The position numbers and the translations under genes were made by a program. Of a DNA stretch of 64,000 nucleotides, positions 37,872 to 49,621 are shown piece by piece (positions within the stretch are counted from its first letter, which is position 1; each line of letters opens with the position of its first letter). The notes beneath the pieces are model-generated. The model was not told the origin of the DNA and ran no database searches. It saw only the letters and a list, made by a program, of their open reading frames with translations. This DNA comes from Portunus trituberculatus (taxonomy: Eukaryota; Arthropoda; Malacostraca; Decapoda; Portunidae). Location of the stretch: contig NC_059294.1 of the NCBI RefSeq assembly GCF_017591435.1, positions 16,891,242-16,955,241 of the forward strand. The letters are read 5' to 3'.

Positions 37872-39266
37872 TCAGTGTGTCGAGAGGTTAGTGAAGAAAT
37901 GTGTGATGTGTTGACTTGATCTTTCAATTTCTCGGTGGGCTTGTTCCCATGTACTGCTGTGCGTTATGGCTCTTCTTATGTAGGCTGCAATGGTGGAGTC
38001 TTTGTATCGCTGCGGGCATTCGCTGTTACCGTTGAGGCATTGTCCTGTGCTTGTTGGCTTGACGTATACTTCTGTTTTGAATACTTCCACCATTTACATG
38101 CCCAAGAGGAAGAAAATACCAACAGATCGATGGAGTAGCAATGGGATCACCATTAGGCGTCCTGCTCGCTGACTTCTTCATGGGAAGCGTAGAAGAAGTT
38201 TTTAACAAAGTAAAGTATATACTGCAGGTACATCGATGACATTTTCATTAAAACTACGGATGCAGAAGAAACTGAGAAACTCCGCACGACACTGCAAGCA
38301 ATTTCAGGCCTGAACTTTACTAAAGAAGACAGTAGCGACGGCACACTCCCTTTCCTGGACGTGCTAGTGAAGAGTAGTAACGAAGTATTCAAAACAGAAG
38401 TATACGTCAAGCCAACAAGCACAGGACAATGCCTCAACGGAAACAGCGAAGGCCCGCAGCGATACAAAGACTCCACCATTGCAGCCTACATAAGAAGAGC
38501 CATAAAGCACAGCAGTACATGGGAACAAGCCCACCGAGAAATTGAAAGATCAAGTCAAGTGCTCGTCAACAACGGCTTTAGCAACGAAGATATACAGAAG
38601 CAAATAAAAATCACTCTAGACAAATGGCATAAAGACGACACTAAGCATCCCGCCGACGAGATCAAACTATATTACAACGCTACGTTCTCTACAGCATACA
38701 AGGAAGATGAAAGAATAACGAAACAAATAATAAGAAGAAATGTCAAGCCTACAAACGACGAAAAGAAAATTAATTTCATCATTTATTACAAAACTAAGGA
38801 AACCAGCCATCTATTACTCAAGAACAGTCCTCCGCAAGACACAAAGACACTTCAAAAATCTCATGTCGTGTATCAGTTCACGTGCAACAGAGGGAACTTT
38901 GAAGCCCTCCCATCCTCGTACATCGGCATGACAACAACGAAGATGTCTCGACGTCTCACCTTCCACCTCGCACGCGGCACACCAAAAAACCACCTCAAAG
39001 AAAAACATCGACTTAACATAACAAGAGAAATATTAGAAGAGAACACAAAAATTCTGCAAATTTGTGATGATCAAAAGAGGCTCTCTTACCTTGAAGCACT
39101 CTACATCAAAGAGAAAAACCCGACATTGAACAAACAGGCCATCGATTTGCAAGCGCTTCCCAGCATGCAAAGATCAGAGATAAGAAACGTCAGCCAATCA
39201 CATTCCGCGACGGGAGCCACAACCGCCAGCCAATCACAGGCCGCGACGGGAGCCACGACCGCGTGA
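37872..39266 (+). mobile_element. Penelope-like element (PLE) with fold-back 5' end
   Basis: The main body (38110-39266, plus strand) encodes the RT C-terminal half and a GIY-YIG endonuclease. Upstream, 37872-38093 is an inverted copy of the segment at about 38376-38562 (same peptides, EVFKTEVYVKPTSTGQCLNG and HSSTWEQAHREIERSSQ, on the minus strand). The element therefore begins with a fold-back. 5' truncation with inverted partial copies is characteristic of Penelope-like elements. Confidence 0.85.
38113..39266 (+). pseudogene. PLE reverse transcriptase and GIY-YIG endonuclease
   Basis: RT: GVAMGSPLGVLLADFFMGS (38128-38185), a frameshift near 38220, then RYIDDIFIKTTDAEE with the catalytic DD, TLPFLDVLVKSSN and VYVKPTSTGQCLNGNS. 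The frame then stays open to the stop at 39266 (301 codons from the Met at 38361). The C-terminal GIY-YIG nuclease has YQFTC, SYIGMTTTKMSRRLTFHLA (YIG strand and catalytic Arg), KEKH, and LEALYIKEKNPTLNKQ with the catalytic Glu. The last 24 residues are two 12-residue repeats (SQSHSATGATTA / SQSQAATGATTA). The N-terminal half is missing. Confidence 0.85.
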
Positions 39267-39304
39267 GGTGCATTTAAGCAGAGAGCAAGAGCGCGAACAC
39301 CGCG
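39192..39304 (+). promoter_or_regulatory. CCAAT/TATA-like promoter in the PLE 3' end
   Basis: Two 36-bp direct repeats (39192-39227 and 39228-39263) each start CAGCCAATCACA and contain GCGACGGGAGCCAC. A TATA-like GCATTTAAGC follows at about 39269-39278, and the cold-shock ORF ATG is at 39305 (context ACCGCGATGG). Spacing is right for a Pol II promoter, and the repeats also encode the PLE C-terminus. Function is inferred. Confidence 0.5.
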
Positions 39305-40162
39305 ATGGCAGCTGAACAACACCAGGGTACCTTCAAGTGGTACAATAGGAAGTCTGGCTACGGCTTCATTCGTGATTCCATAGCCAACAAAGACTTCTTT
39401 GTCCACTACTCTGGCCTGAAGAGTTCTTTCAGGAAAGTGCTTCCCCGAGAAGGAGACTCCGCCACCTTCACCACCTTTAAGGGGAAGAAAGGGCCAGAGG
39501 CCAGAGAGGTCACAAGGGAAGGCAACCAGGAACGCCCTCCTCCCCGCCCTAAATCGTCTCCCAGGGCTGGGAAAACAGCAGAAGTGGAACTCAAGATGAA
39601 GGCCTGCATCTGCACGGCACAAGTGCTTGCAGGCAACAACACCCGCCGCCTGCAGACCTTGATTCCGCTTCTGCTGAAGCACAACGGGCTGCCTTCCATA
39701 AGCATCTCGGAGGAAGCCTTCACCACCACTCGCCATCGCACCAAGAAGACAGAGAGAAGACACCAGCCGCCCAAAGAAGAACCTTGCCACGAAGACCGGT
39801 TGGAGGAGGGAACGGGCATGGAGGAGGAAGAGGAAGAAAACGAGGTCGTGGACGTAGTAGGAACCGACACAAGCCTACGCAGCAACACCACAGACCCGCC
39901 TCACCACACCACTACATCCCCTTCTCCTAAAGAAGGCCGACATAAAAAGGATATAGAAAAGACTATCCCTGACGCTGCTACAACCACCAAGGGCATGAGC
40001 CTGTGGCAGTGGGACACCAACAGCCAAGACGAGGCACTACCGACCAAGAATTGCTCTCCAAGCTACGACAAGATCATTGCCGACATGATAGAGGATTGTT
40101 TCAAGACTGCCAACACTCAACACAGCCAGCACACCAAGAAGAAGTGGCACCAGCGCCGTTAA
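39305..40162 (+). CDS. Cold-shock-domain protein, candidate LINE ORF1
   Basis: An uninterrupted 285-codon ORF. Residues about 6-68 form a cold-shock domain: GTFKWYNRKSGYGFIRDS contains RNP1 (SGYGFI), KDFFVHYSGL contains RNP2, and REGDSATFTTFKGKKGPEA closes the barrel. The rest is hydrophilic and low-complexity: a basic Pro-rich stretch, KACICTAQVL...LIPLLLKHNGLP, an acidic EEEEEEN run and a C-terminal KIIADMIEDCFKTAN segment. Cold-shock domains bind single-stranded RNA/DNA (Y-box, Lin28). It lies 38 bp after the PLE stop and directly before a LINE EN/RT frame on the same strand, the position and likely role of a LINE ORF1 RNA chaperone. A captured host Y-box-type gene or processed pseudogene is the alternative. 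The downstream joint suggests its extreme C-terminus may be altered. Confidence 0.75.
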   Translation: MAAEQHQGTFKWYNRKSGYGFIRDSIANKDFFVHYSGLKSSFRKVLPREGDSATFTTFKGKKGPEAREVTREGNQERPPPRPKSSPRAGKTAEVELKMKACICTAQVLAGNNTRRLQTLIPLLLKHNGLPSISISEEAFTTTRHRTKKTERRHQPPKEEPCHEDRLEEGTGMEEEEEENEVVDVVGTDTSLRSNTTDPPHHTTTSPSPKEGRHKKDIEKTIPDAATTTKGMSLWQWDTNSQDEALPTKNCSPSYDKIIADMIEDCFKTANTQHSQHTKKKWHQRR

Positions 40163-40300
40163 GTCCAAACCAAGACCAGAACGGGCCACCATAGCCGGTG
40201 TGGGTATTTTACGCCCACAATCAATCAACAACCTTCCCGAGTCATGGTTAAAACACCATAAAACACCTACACATAACCGACTGGTCATCAGAACACTTCC

Positions 40301-41533
40301 TTGCAACCAAAATACACACACGGGCAATTTCTAGTTGCCACAACATATGCAAGACCGAAAACTGGACTTCCTCTCAACAGTCTAACTAACCTTTTCAACA
40401 ACACAAACATACCAGTCTACATTTTAGCTGACCTCAACGCTACACACACAGCCTTTCGTCACAACAGCAACAACAGACATGGACAAGAACTCCTCATGCT
40501 CACACAACTCAAACGCCTCCGGTTCCTCGGCCCAGATTTTCCTACCTGCTTCTCCTATCATGGATCTGGCAGACCCGACCTCATCCTCTCCAACCGCCAG
40601 TCCTTACCCTTCCACCACCACATCTCCCACGGACCACTCTGTGGCTCAGACCACGTTCCCCTCATCCTGAAAATATCCTCCAACCCCATTTCTATTCCTT
40701 CCCACCCCAGCCCTGATTACCGCTCCACTAACTGGGAACATTTCAAGGAAACACTTGCAGACATACATCAAACACCACATCTCGAGGGCCTACCACACAC
40801 ACATATAGACAGGGCCCTTGAGCGACTTCACAACGACATCATAACATCAGCCGACAGACACATCCCAAGAAAACACCACAAGATTCACATTGACTTCAGA
40901 CCCTCTATCAAGACACAGAGACTACAAATATGTTACAAAACACGTTTTTTTCAAAACCACAGAAACACACACATCCTCCGCAGACACATCATTAACAGCT
41001 TGCTGGATGACCACAGCGCCCACTGGAGAACTATGGTCTCCCGTTTGGTCGGAGCCCGCTGTCAAAACCCCATTCAGTTCTGGCACATGGTGCACAGGCT
41101 GAGGGGATGCCAGCGGGAGAGATTCGAGTATCTCCTAGTGGACGGCGTGCGCATCTCTGACCTACCCCAGGTAGCCGACACATTCAAAACACACTGGCAA
41201 AACATCTTCCATCCTCACCCTCTCCCTGCCCACGGGCTCAGTGTCGAACACATCAACAACATCACAACACACGTACAACAACACTTAGAAAATACGGTGC
41301 CTCACAACACACCACAGCTAACACGCTTAGATCCAAACCACTATCTCACAACACCCTTTGAGGAGAAGGATGTCTCCAAGATGCTCAGGCACACCCCAAA
41401 ACGGGCACCTGGCCCAACAGGTATAACCTGGCCAATGATCAAAAATCTTCCCCCAGAAATTATAACCAGTATCACTAAAATTGAAGTAATGCTTCAACCG
41501 AAGACGCCCTTAATAGTATTATCACGTATTTAG
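40301..41533 (+). pseudogene. LINE G endonuclease C-terminal part and linker
   Basis: The 410-codon frame has VYILADLNATHTAFRHNSNN (EN active-site Asp/Asn), GRPDLILSNR and GSDHVPLILK (SDH motif). A long EN-RT linker follows (PIQFWHMVHRLRG; FEEKDVSKMLRHTPKRAPGP). The frame ends just after GITWPMIKNLPPEIITSITK, where the RT fingers should begin. Confidence 0.8.
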
Positions 41534-42390
41534 ATGGAAACTCGTCCTTTTATAAATCTGCACTAGTGACAAAAGACGTCAAAAAAGCTTTCGATACAGT
41601 CTGGCGCACAGGTTTGAAATACAAAATTTGCAATAACTTTGACCTGCTTCCCTTAACCCAAAAAATCCTGTGCAGTTTCTTGGACGAGCGAGAAACTAGA
41701 ATCAGACACCAGGGCGTCTTCTCCGCTTACTTCTCCCCACAGGCCGGAGTCCCACAAGGCTCCGTACACTCTCCCACCCTCTACAACATGTATACCGCCG
41801 ACCTACCCCGTCCCATCCACAATGATTCCTTAACAATTCAATATGCAGACGATGTAACACAATTGGCGCGCGCCAGGACGTTAGATCGCCTTACTGACAA
41901 AATTCAAGAAGAGTTAACAACCACAAGCTTATGGGAGCTAGAATGGCGCATCCACTCTCATCCTGAAAAATCTAAGGTTACCTACTTTAACAACAAATCC
42001 AAACAGCCCCGCCAAATTTCACTTTATAAAAACTTTCCAAACCCTGTACCCATCCCAATAAGCAAAGTCAACACTGTCCTTGGCCTCACCATCGACAATC
42101 ACCTTAGATTTAATATCCATATAGGTCAAAAAGTCGCCATTGCCTCAGGGGCCCTGAGCAACTTGGAACGTTTTCGCGACAGTACTTCTAAGCTGAAACT
42201 TCACCTTTATAAAGCTTTTATTCTTCCTCTAATAACATACTGCCCTCTTGCCTTGTCTCTCTCAGCCCCTTCCAATCTTCTAAAACTACAAAAGGTCCAG
42301 AACCGAGCAGTTCGTTTCGCACTTGGAACGAAGTGGTTCGATTTCGGACCTCTTCATCTCTTCATGAGGAGTCCAACATCCTACCACTAA
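41490..42390 (+). pseudogene. LINE G reverse transcriptase palm and thumb
   Basis: Resumes as STEDALNSIITYLDGNSS (about 41491) and then VTKDVKKAFDTVWRTGL (first palm Asp), GVPQGSVHSPTLYNMYTADL and IQYADDVTQLA (catalytic YADD). NTVLGLTIDNHL and the thumb (KLKLHLYKAFILPLITYCPL) follow. A frameshift near 42345 leads into the C-terminal tail ending at 42515. The palm is intact and the fingers are deleted. Confidence 0.82.
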
Positions 42391-42520
42391 ACATCACACT
42401 CTACAACAGAATAAACAAACAACTAAACACGTTTCCAGACAGACACACAGACACATACAACTTCCTGAAAAACCTTCCCCGACCACACAGACGTCTACCC
42501 CACCACCCTCCTTGACCCCA

Positions 42521-44135
42521 CAGATGAACCTCCTGATCCTATCTACAGATAACGGACTCCTCTTCCCTCATTCATCCTCCATCTCACCTTTCTTTCACTC
42601 CCTCTTACTAACTAACTCCTACTCCTATCCATCCTCCCTATCACTTCTTCACTAACACACCTTTTTTTTTCTCCATCCATCCTCCTTTCACTTCCATTCA
42701 CACTCTCCTCTCACTTATCTTCATTACTAACAGTACCACTCCAGGTGTCAGAGTGGCATCACCCACACCCCATCACATGCCCCTTCCTACGGAGTGGGCT
42801 CGCGTGCCAACGCCTAGTGGTGTTTTCATATTTTTGTCTTATGGCTTTGTATTCATCTTTTGTTTTTATGCATTATTTTTCCGTCTCGCAGCCTAGGCTT
42901 TAAGGGGGCACCGGACCACCTCCAAGGGTCGGGGACAGCATTACCGCTCCTCCCAGTGACGGCACGGCATGGGGCCCCCGGCCGTCTGCATGACGTTCCG
43001 GTAGTGGCACCCCCTGTGTCTGTTACTGCGGAGCGGCCAGTACTGATGGAAGGTACTGTGAACGCACAAAACGCGGGAACATTTTCATCACCTCCACAGA
43101 GGTAGTTGGGAGCGGCCAATGCTGGGCGAATGACGAGAACAACCGCACCCTCCCTCTGACGGCACGGCAATGGGGCCCCCCGGCCGTCTACATGACGTTC
43201 CGGCAGCGGCACCCCCCCGCGTCTGTTATGGAGGGGCCAGTACTGATGGAAGGTACTGTGAACGCACAAAACGCGGGAACATTTTCATCACCTCCACAGA
43301 GGACGCGGAACTGTTCGGTCATCTCGCCGTCACGTCATCCACCCTCACAAACATACCATCTCGTCAAACCATCTCCATCCAATTGACCTTTTAATCCTTT
43401 ACTTATATCCATAGCAGGTTGATCTCCCAGAACAGGGTGATACTCCAGGACCGGACCACTCCCGGCGGACACCACCAAACACCAATATCCACTCATCACA
43501 TGCATTTAATCACAAATAAAATATTCATAACCCCCCTCACCAACCTCGCTAATAAAGTTAAAACATATCCTACAACCCCAAATCACCAATTCTACTACTA
43601 TCCGTGGTTCGGAACCCACGTAAAACTGTAGGTCCCTCCGCTATACGGAAGTACTTCTCACCCCATCCTCTCTATATGTCATCCTTTCCCCTACTACTAT
43701 CACGTACTTCACTCTTCCTGCTTCACGGTGTTTGTTGTTTGCACTGAAAACGAGACGGTTTGGCCGCCACTTCCGTGTGGGTGCGGCGCCCTCGTCCGTG
43801 GCATTGGCGGTTCTGTGCTCTTGCGTGCTCGGTACTAATGCGCTCTGCTTGGCCTCCCCCTGGTCTGGTGCCGACCTCCCTTGCCGCGTCCATCTCTTCT
43901 ATAAAGAAACATACAATAGACCAAACGCTCAGTCATTACAGAAGTCCACCTTGCACCTGGGTCAAGCCCCAGTGACTTTATCCTCTTACTGAAGCTCTCT
44001 TCTTATCACCCATCTATTCTTCTTCTGTCCCCACTTCCCCCTCCCCATCTTTTCTTTTTTTAATTCTGATTCTGATTCTTCCCGAGTCATTCTCATCAGC
44101 ACCACTGGAAGAACAACATCTCCGAACATCAGTCA
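42521..44135 (+). other. Region between LINE G and the PLE start
   Basis: A C/T-rich presumed LINE 3' UTR (42521-42730) is followed by GC-richer sequence with a 200-bp tandem duplication (42957-43302). A CT-rich segment (43980-44080) leads into the PLE start. No coding gene is recognised. A TATAAAG occurs near 43900 (interpretation open). Confidence 0.45.
42957..43302. repeat. 200-bp GC-rich tandem duplication (about 1.7 units)
   Basis: TGACGGCACGGC starts both units (42957 and 43157). Both contain GGCCGTCT-CATGACGTTCCGG, GGCCAGTACTGATGGAAGG and ACGCGGGAACATTTTCATC. The second unit ends at about 43302. Confidence 0.85.
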
Positions 44136-44398
<263 letters not shown>

Positions 44399-45124
44399 AC
44401 GTATGGAAAAGGGCCAGCCAAGGGAAAAAAAAAAGTTAGAAAAAGGCCCACTTGAACGCTGGCTCTCCAAAGAGTACAAAAAGTGCCAAAACCGTCAGCC
44501 AGAAATAGGGGAGCAAATGCCTCGATACCTCCCTCTTAAAAGAAGACAAGTTGTAGGGATTCGGAAATACAGATGCAGGGAGGGAGTTCTAGAGTTTACC
44601 AGTGAAAGGGATGAATGATTGAGCGTACTGGTTAACTCTTGCATTAGAGAGTTGGACAGAATAGGGATGAGAGGAAGAAGAAAGCCTTGTGCAGCGTGGC
44701 CGCAGGAGGAGAGGAGGCATGCAGTTAGAAAGATCAGTAGAACAGTTACCATGAAAATAGCGATAAAATATAGAAAGGGATGCAACATTTCGGCGGTGAG
44801 AAAGAGACTGAAGACAGTTAGTCAGAGGAGGGGAGTTGATGAGACGAACAGCTTTCGATTCCACCCTATCAAGCAAAGCTGTGTGACTGGAACCCCCCCA
44901 TACAGGGACGGATAAGGCCTTTATACAGAGTAAGCAGTTGGAGGGGCAAGAAAAACTGGCGGAGACGCTTCAGAACACCTAACTTCATAGAAGCTGTTTT
45001 AGCAAGAGATGAGATGTGAAGTTACCAGTTAAGATTATGAGCAAAGGACCGACCGAGGATATTCATTGTGGAAGAGGGAGACAGTTGAGTGTCATTGAAG
45101 AAGAGGGGATAGTAGTCTGGAAGG

Positions 45125-46356
45125 TTATATCGAGTTGATATATTGAGGAATTGAGTTTTTTGAGGCATTGAAAACTACTAGATTTTCTCTGCCCCAATCG
45201 GAAATTTTAGAAAGATCGGAAGTCAGGCGTTCCGTGGCGTCCCCGCGTGATCTGTTAATTTCCTGAAGGGTTGGACGTCTCTGAAAGAACGTGGAAAGAT
45301 GTAGGGTGGTATCATCAGCGTAGGAGTGGATAGGGCAAGAAGTTTGGTTAAGAAGGTCATTAATGAATAATAGAAAGAGAGTGGGTGACAGGACAGAACC
45401 CTGAGGAACACCACTATTAATAGGTTTAGGAGAAGAACAGTAGCCGTCTACCACAGCAGCAATAGAGCGGTCGGAAAGGAAACATGAGATAAAGTTGCAG
45501 AGAGAAGGATAGAAGCCGTAAGAGGGCAGTTTTGAAATCAAAGCTTTATGCCAGACTCTATCAAAAGCTTTTGATATGTCTAACGCAACAGCAAAAGTTT
45601 CACCGAAATCTCTAAAAGAGGATGACCAAGACTCAGTAAGGAAAGCCAGAAGATCACCAGTAGAGCGACCTTGACGGAAGCCATACTGGCGATCAGACAG
45701 AAGATTGTGAAGTGACAGATGTTTGAGAATCTTCCTATTCAGGATAGATTCAAAACTTTAGACAAGCAAGAGATTAAAGCTATAGGACGGTAGTTTGAGG
45801 GGTTAGAACGGTCACCCTTTTTAGGAACAGGCTGAATGTAGGCGAACTTCCAGCAGGAAGGAAAGGTAGAAGTCGATAGACAAAGTTGGAAGAGTTTGGC
45901 CAGGCAAGGTGCAGAAGCACAGTTTTTGAGAACAATAGGAGGGACCCCATCAGGTCCATAAGCCTTCCGAGGGTTTAGGCCAGCAAGGGCATGGAAAACA
46001 TCATTACGAAGAATTTTGATTGTAGACATGAAATAGTCAGAGGGAGGAGGAGAGGAGGACAAGCCCAGAATCGTCCAAGGTGGAGTTGTGAGCAAAGGTT
46101 TGAGAAAAGAGTTCAGCTTTAGAGACAGAAGAGATGGCAGTGGTGCCATCAGGATGAAATAAAGGAGGAAAGATGAAGAAGTGAAGTTATTTGAGATGTT
46201 TTTGGCTAGATGCCAGAAGTCACGAGGAGAGTTTGAGTTTGAAAGATTTTGACATTTCCTATTTATGAAAGAGTGTTTGGCAAGTTGAAGAACAGACTTG
46301 GCATGATTCCGGGCAGAGATATAAAGTGCATGAGATTCAGGAGATGGAAGGCTCAA
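45125..46356 (-). pseudogene. LINE A copy 2 reverse transcriptase
   Basis: 46356-45739: RT N-terminal part (AYGPDGVPPIVLKNCASAPC; NPSNYRPIALISCLSK). 45541-45125: palm with SGVPQGSVLSPTLFLLFIND and HSYADDTTLH (catalytic YADD intact), then WGRENLVVFNASKN. The segment with GFRQGRSTGD and DISKAFDRV lies between them (about 45720-45540) in a broken frame. Confidence 0.85.
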
Positions 46357-46486
46357 GTACCTTTTGTGGGCAACCTCTCTATCATGTATAGCACGAGAAC
46401 AGGCTGAGTTAAACCAAGGTTTAGAAGGTTTAGGTTGAGAAAAGAATGAGGAATGTACGCCTCCATGCCAGATACTAACACCTCTG

Positions 46487-47346
46487 TTATGCGTTCAGCA
46501 CAAAGAGATGGGTCTCTGACACGGAAGCAATAATCATTCCAGGAAAATCAGCATAATACCTCCTCAGGTCCCCCAACTGGCAGAGGCAAAACGCCAGAGG
46601 CACCTTCGCTTTGGGGATCCTGCGGAGGATTGGAAAAATAGGACAAGATACAGAAATGAGATTGTGATCGGAGGAGCCCAACGGAGATGAAAGGGTGACA
46701 GCATAAGCAGAAGGGTTAGAGGTGAGGAAGAGATCAAGAATGTTGGGCGTGTCTCCAAGACGGTCAGGAATACGAGTAGGGTGTTGCACCAGTTGCTCTA
46801 GGTCATGGAGGATAGCAAAGTTGAAGGCTAGTTCACCAGGGTGGTCAGTGAAGGAGAGGAAAGCCAAAGCTGGTGGTGAACATTGAAATCTCCAAGAATG
46901 GAAATCTCAGCGAAAGGGTAGAGGGACAGAATGTGCTCCACTTTAGAAGTTAAGTAGTCGAAGAAATTACTATAGTCAGAAGAGTTAGGGAGAGATAAAC
47001 AGCACAGATGAATTTAGTTTGAGAGTGACTGTTAAGTCGTAGCCAGATGGTGGAAAATTCGGAAGACTCAAGAGCGTGGTCACGAGAGCAAGTTAAGTCG
47101 TTGGTTGCGTACATAGACGCAACATCCAGCTTTGGAATGAAAATGAGAATAGAGAAAGTAGGAGGAACAGAGAAGGGCTACTGTCAGTTGCCTCAGACAG
47201 CTGTGTTTCGGTGAGGAAAAGAAGATGAGGTTTAGTAGAGGAGAGGTGGTGTTCCACAGATTGAAAATTAGATCTAAGACCGCGAATGTTGCAGAAGTTA
47301 ATGTAGAAAAAGTTGAGGGAGGTGTCAAGGCATTTGTGGTCTTCAA
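46487..47346 (-). pseudogene. LINE A copy 2 endonuclease
   Basis: The minus strand encodes FYINFCNIRGLRSNFQSVEH and HLLFLTETQLSEATD at the EN N-terminus (near 47310-47160). 46867-46487 encodes HPGELAFNFAILHDLEQLVQ, DTPNILDLFLTSNPSAYAVT and LGSSDHNLISVSCP (SDH catalytic motif). Frameshifts separate the parts. Confidence 0.82.
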
Positions 47347-47377
47347 CAGGAGAGGTGTCCGACCTGGGGAAATATAT

Positions 47378-49031
<1,654 letters not shown>

Positions 49032-49576
49032 TGTATGTGTGTTTTGTATTGAGTGAAAATGCAGTAAAACAATATATTTCTTCCTTGAGGAAGTGATCGT
49101 GAAAGCATAATGGTCAGTTATTGTCATCAGAATACTATTTTTTTCTTTTGCTCTTTTCTTTTCGAATGTTGTCACTGCACACGCACTGAAATGTTACGAA
49201 TGATTTTAATATTTTAACAAGTTGTTTCTCAAGAAAGCTATGAGACAACACAAGTCCTTTATAATAAGACCCGCGTGGTTGCTGCAAACATGACATCGCC
49301 TGGTGCTCTGGGGTTGATGGAAAGTCTTGACAGAATGACACGGAGAAAAATAGACGTGATTTTTCAACGCGATAATTGTGTCCGGGTCCTGTCCCTTAGA
49401 CGCGAATCCGCCAGACTGTGGCGATGGTGCTTCGTCACACTGAGTGTACTCATATCTTGGTGCACATAAATTTTTAAGAAAAAGTTGAATAATTTTCGTG
49501 TAACATTCATTCCCACATTATTATAAAATGTATCCAGTGTTTACTCATCCAGAACTCTTGTTTTGTTTGTGTTTTG

Positions 49577-49621
49577 TTTGTTTATCTTACAAACGTGTGA
49601 AACGTTTGTAAGATAAACAAA
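49577..49621. repeat. Perfect 20-bp inverted repeat, 5-nt loop
   Basis: The left arm (49577-49596, TTTGTTTATCTTACAAACGT) and right arm (49602-49621) are exact reverse complements around the loop GTGAA. No coding sequence is adjacent. Confidence 0.95.

Larger units (their letters stand above)
40166..42520 (+). mobile_element. LINE G EN/RT (ORF2), internally deleted
   Basis: The Jockey-like ORF2 follows the cold-shock ORF with almost no spacer. The EN N-terminus (WN-NG and ET motifs) is absent, so EN starts mid-domain at TIAGVGILRPQSINN. A second deletion removes the RT fingers at about 41480. One in-frame TAG (40331-40333) and a frameshift near 41490 also break it. A C/T-rich 3' UTR follows. 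Confidence 0.8.

Noticed and set aside
39101..39891. 229- and 161-codon minus-strand frames
   Set aside because: They are antisense shadows of the cold-shock ORF and PLE tail. The plus-strand frames carry the recognisable domains.
42853..43394. 138- and 74-codon frames over the GC-rich duplication
   Set aside because: They merely traverse the 200-bp tandem repeat, show no domain, and sit in opposite directions.
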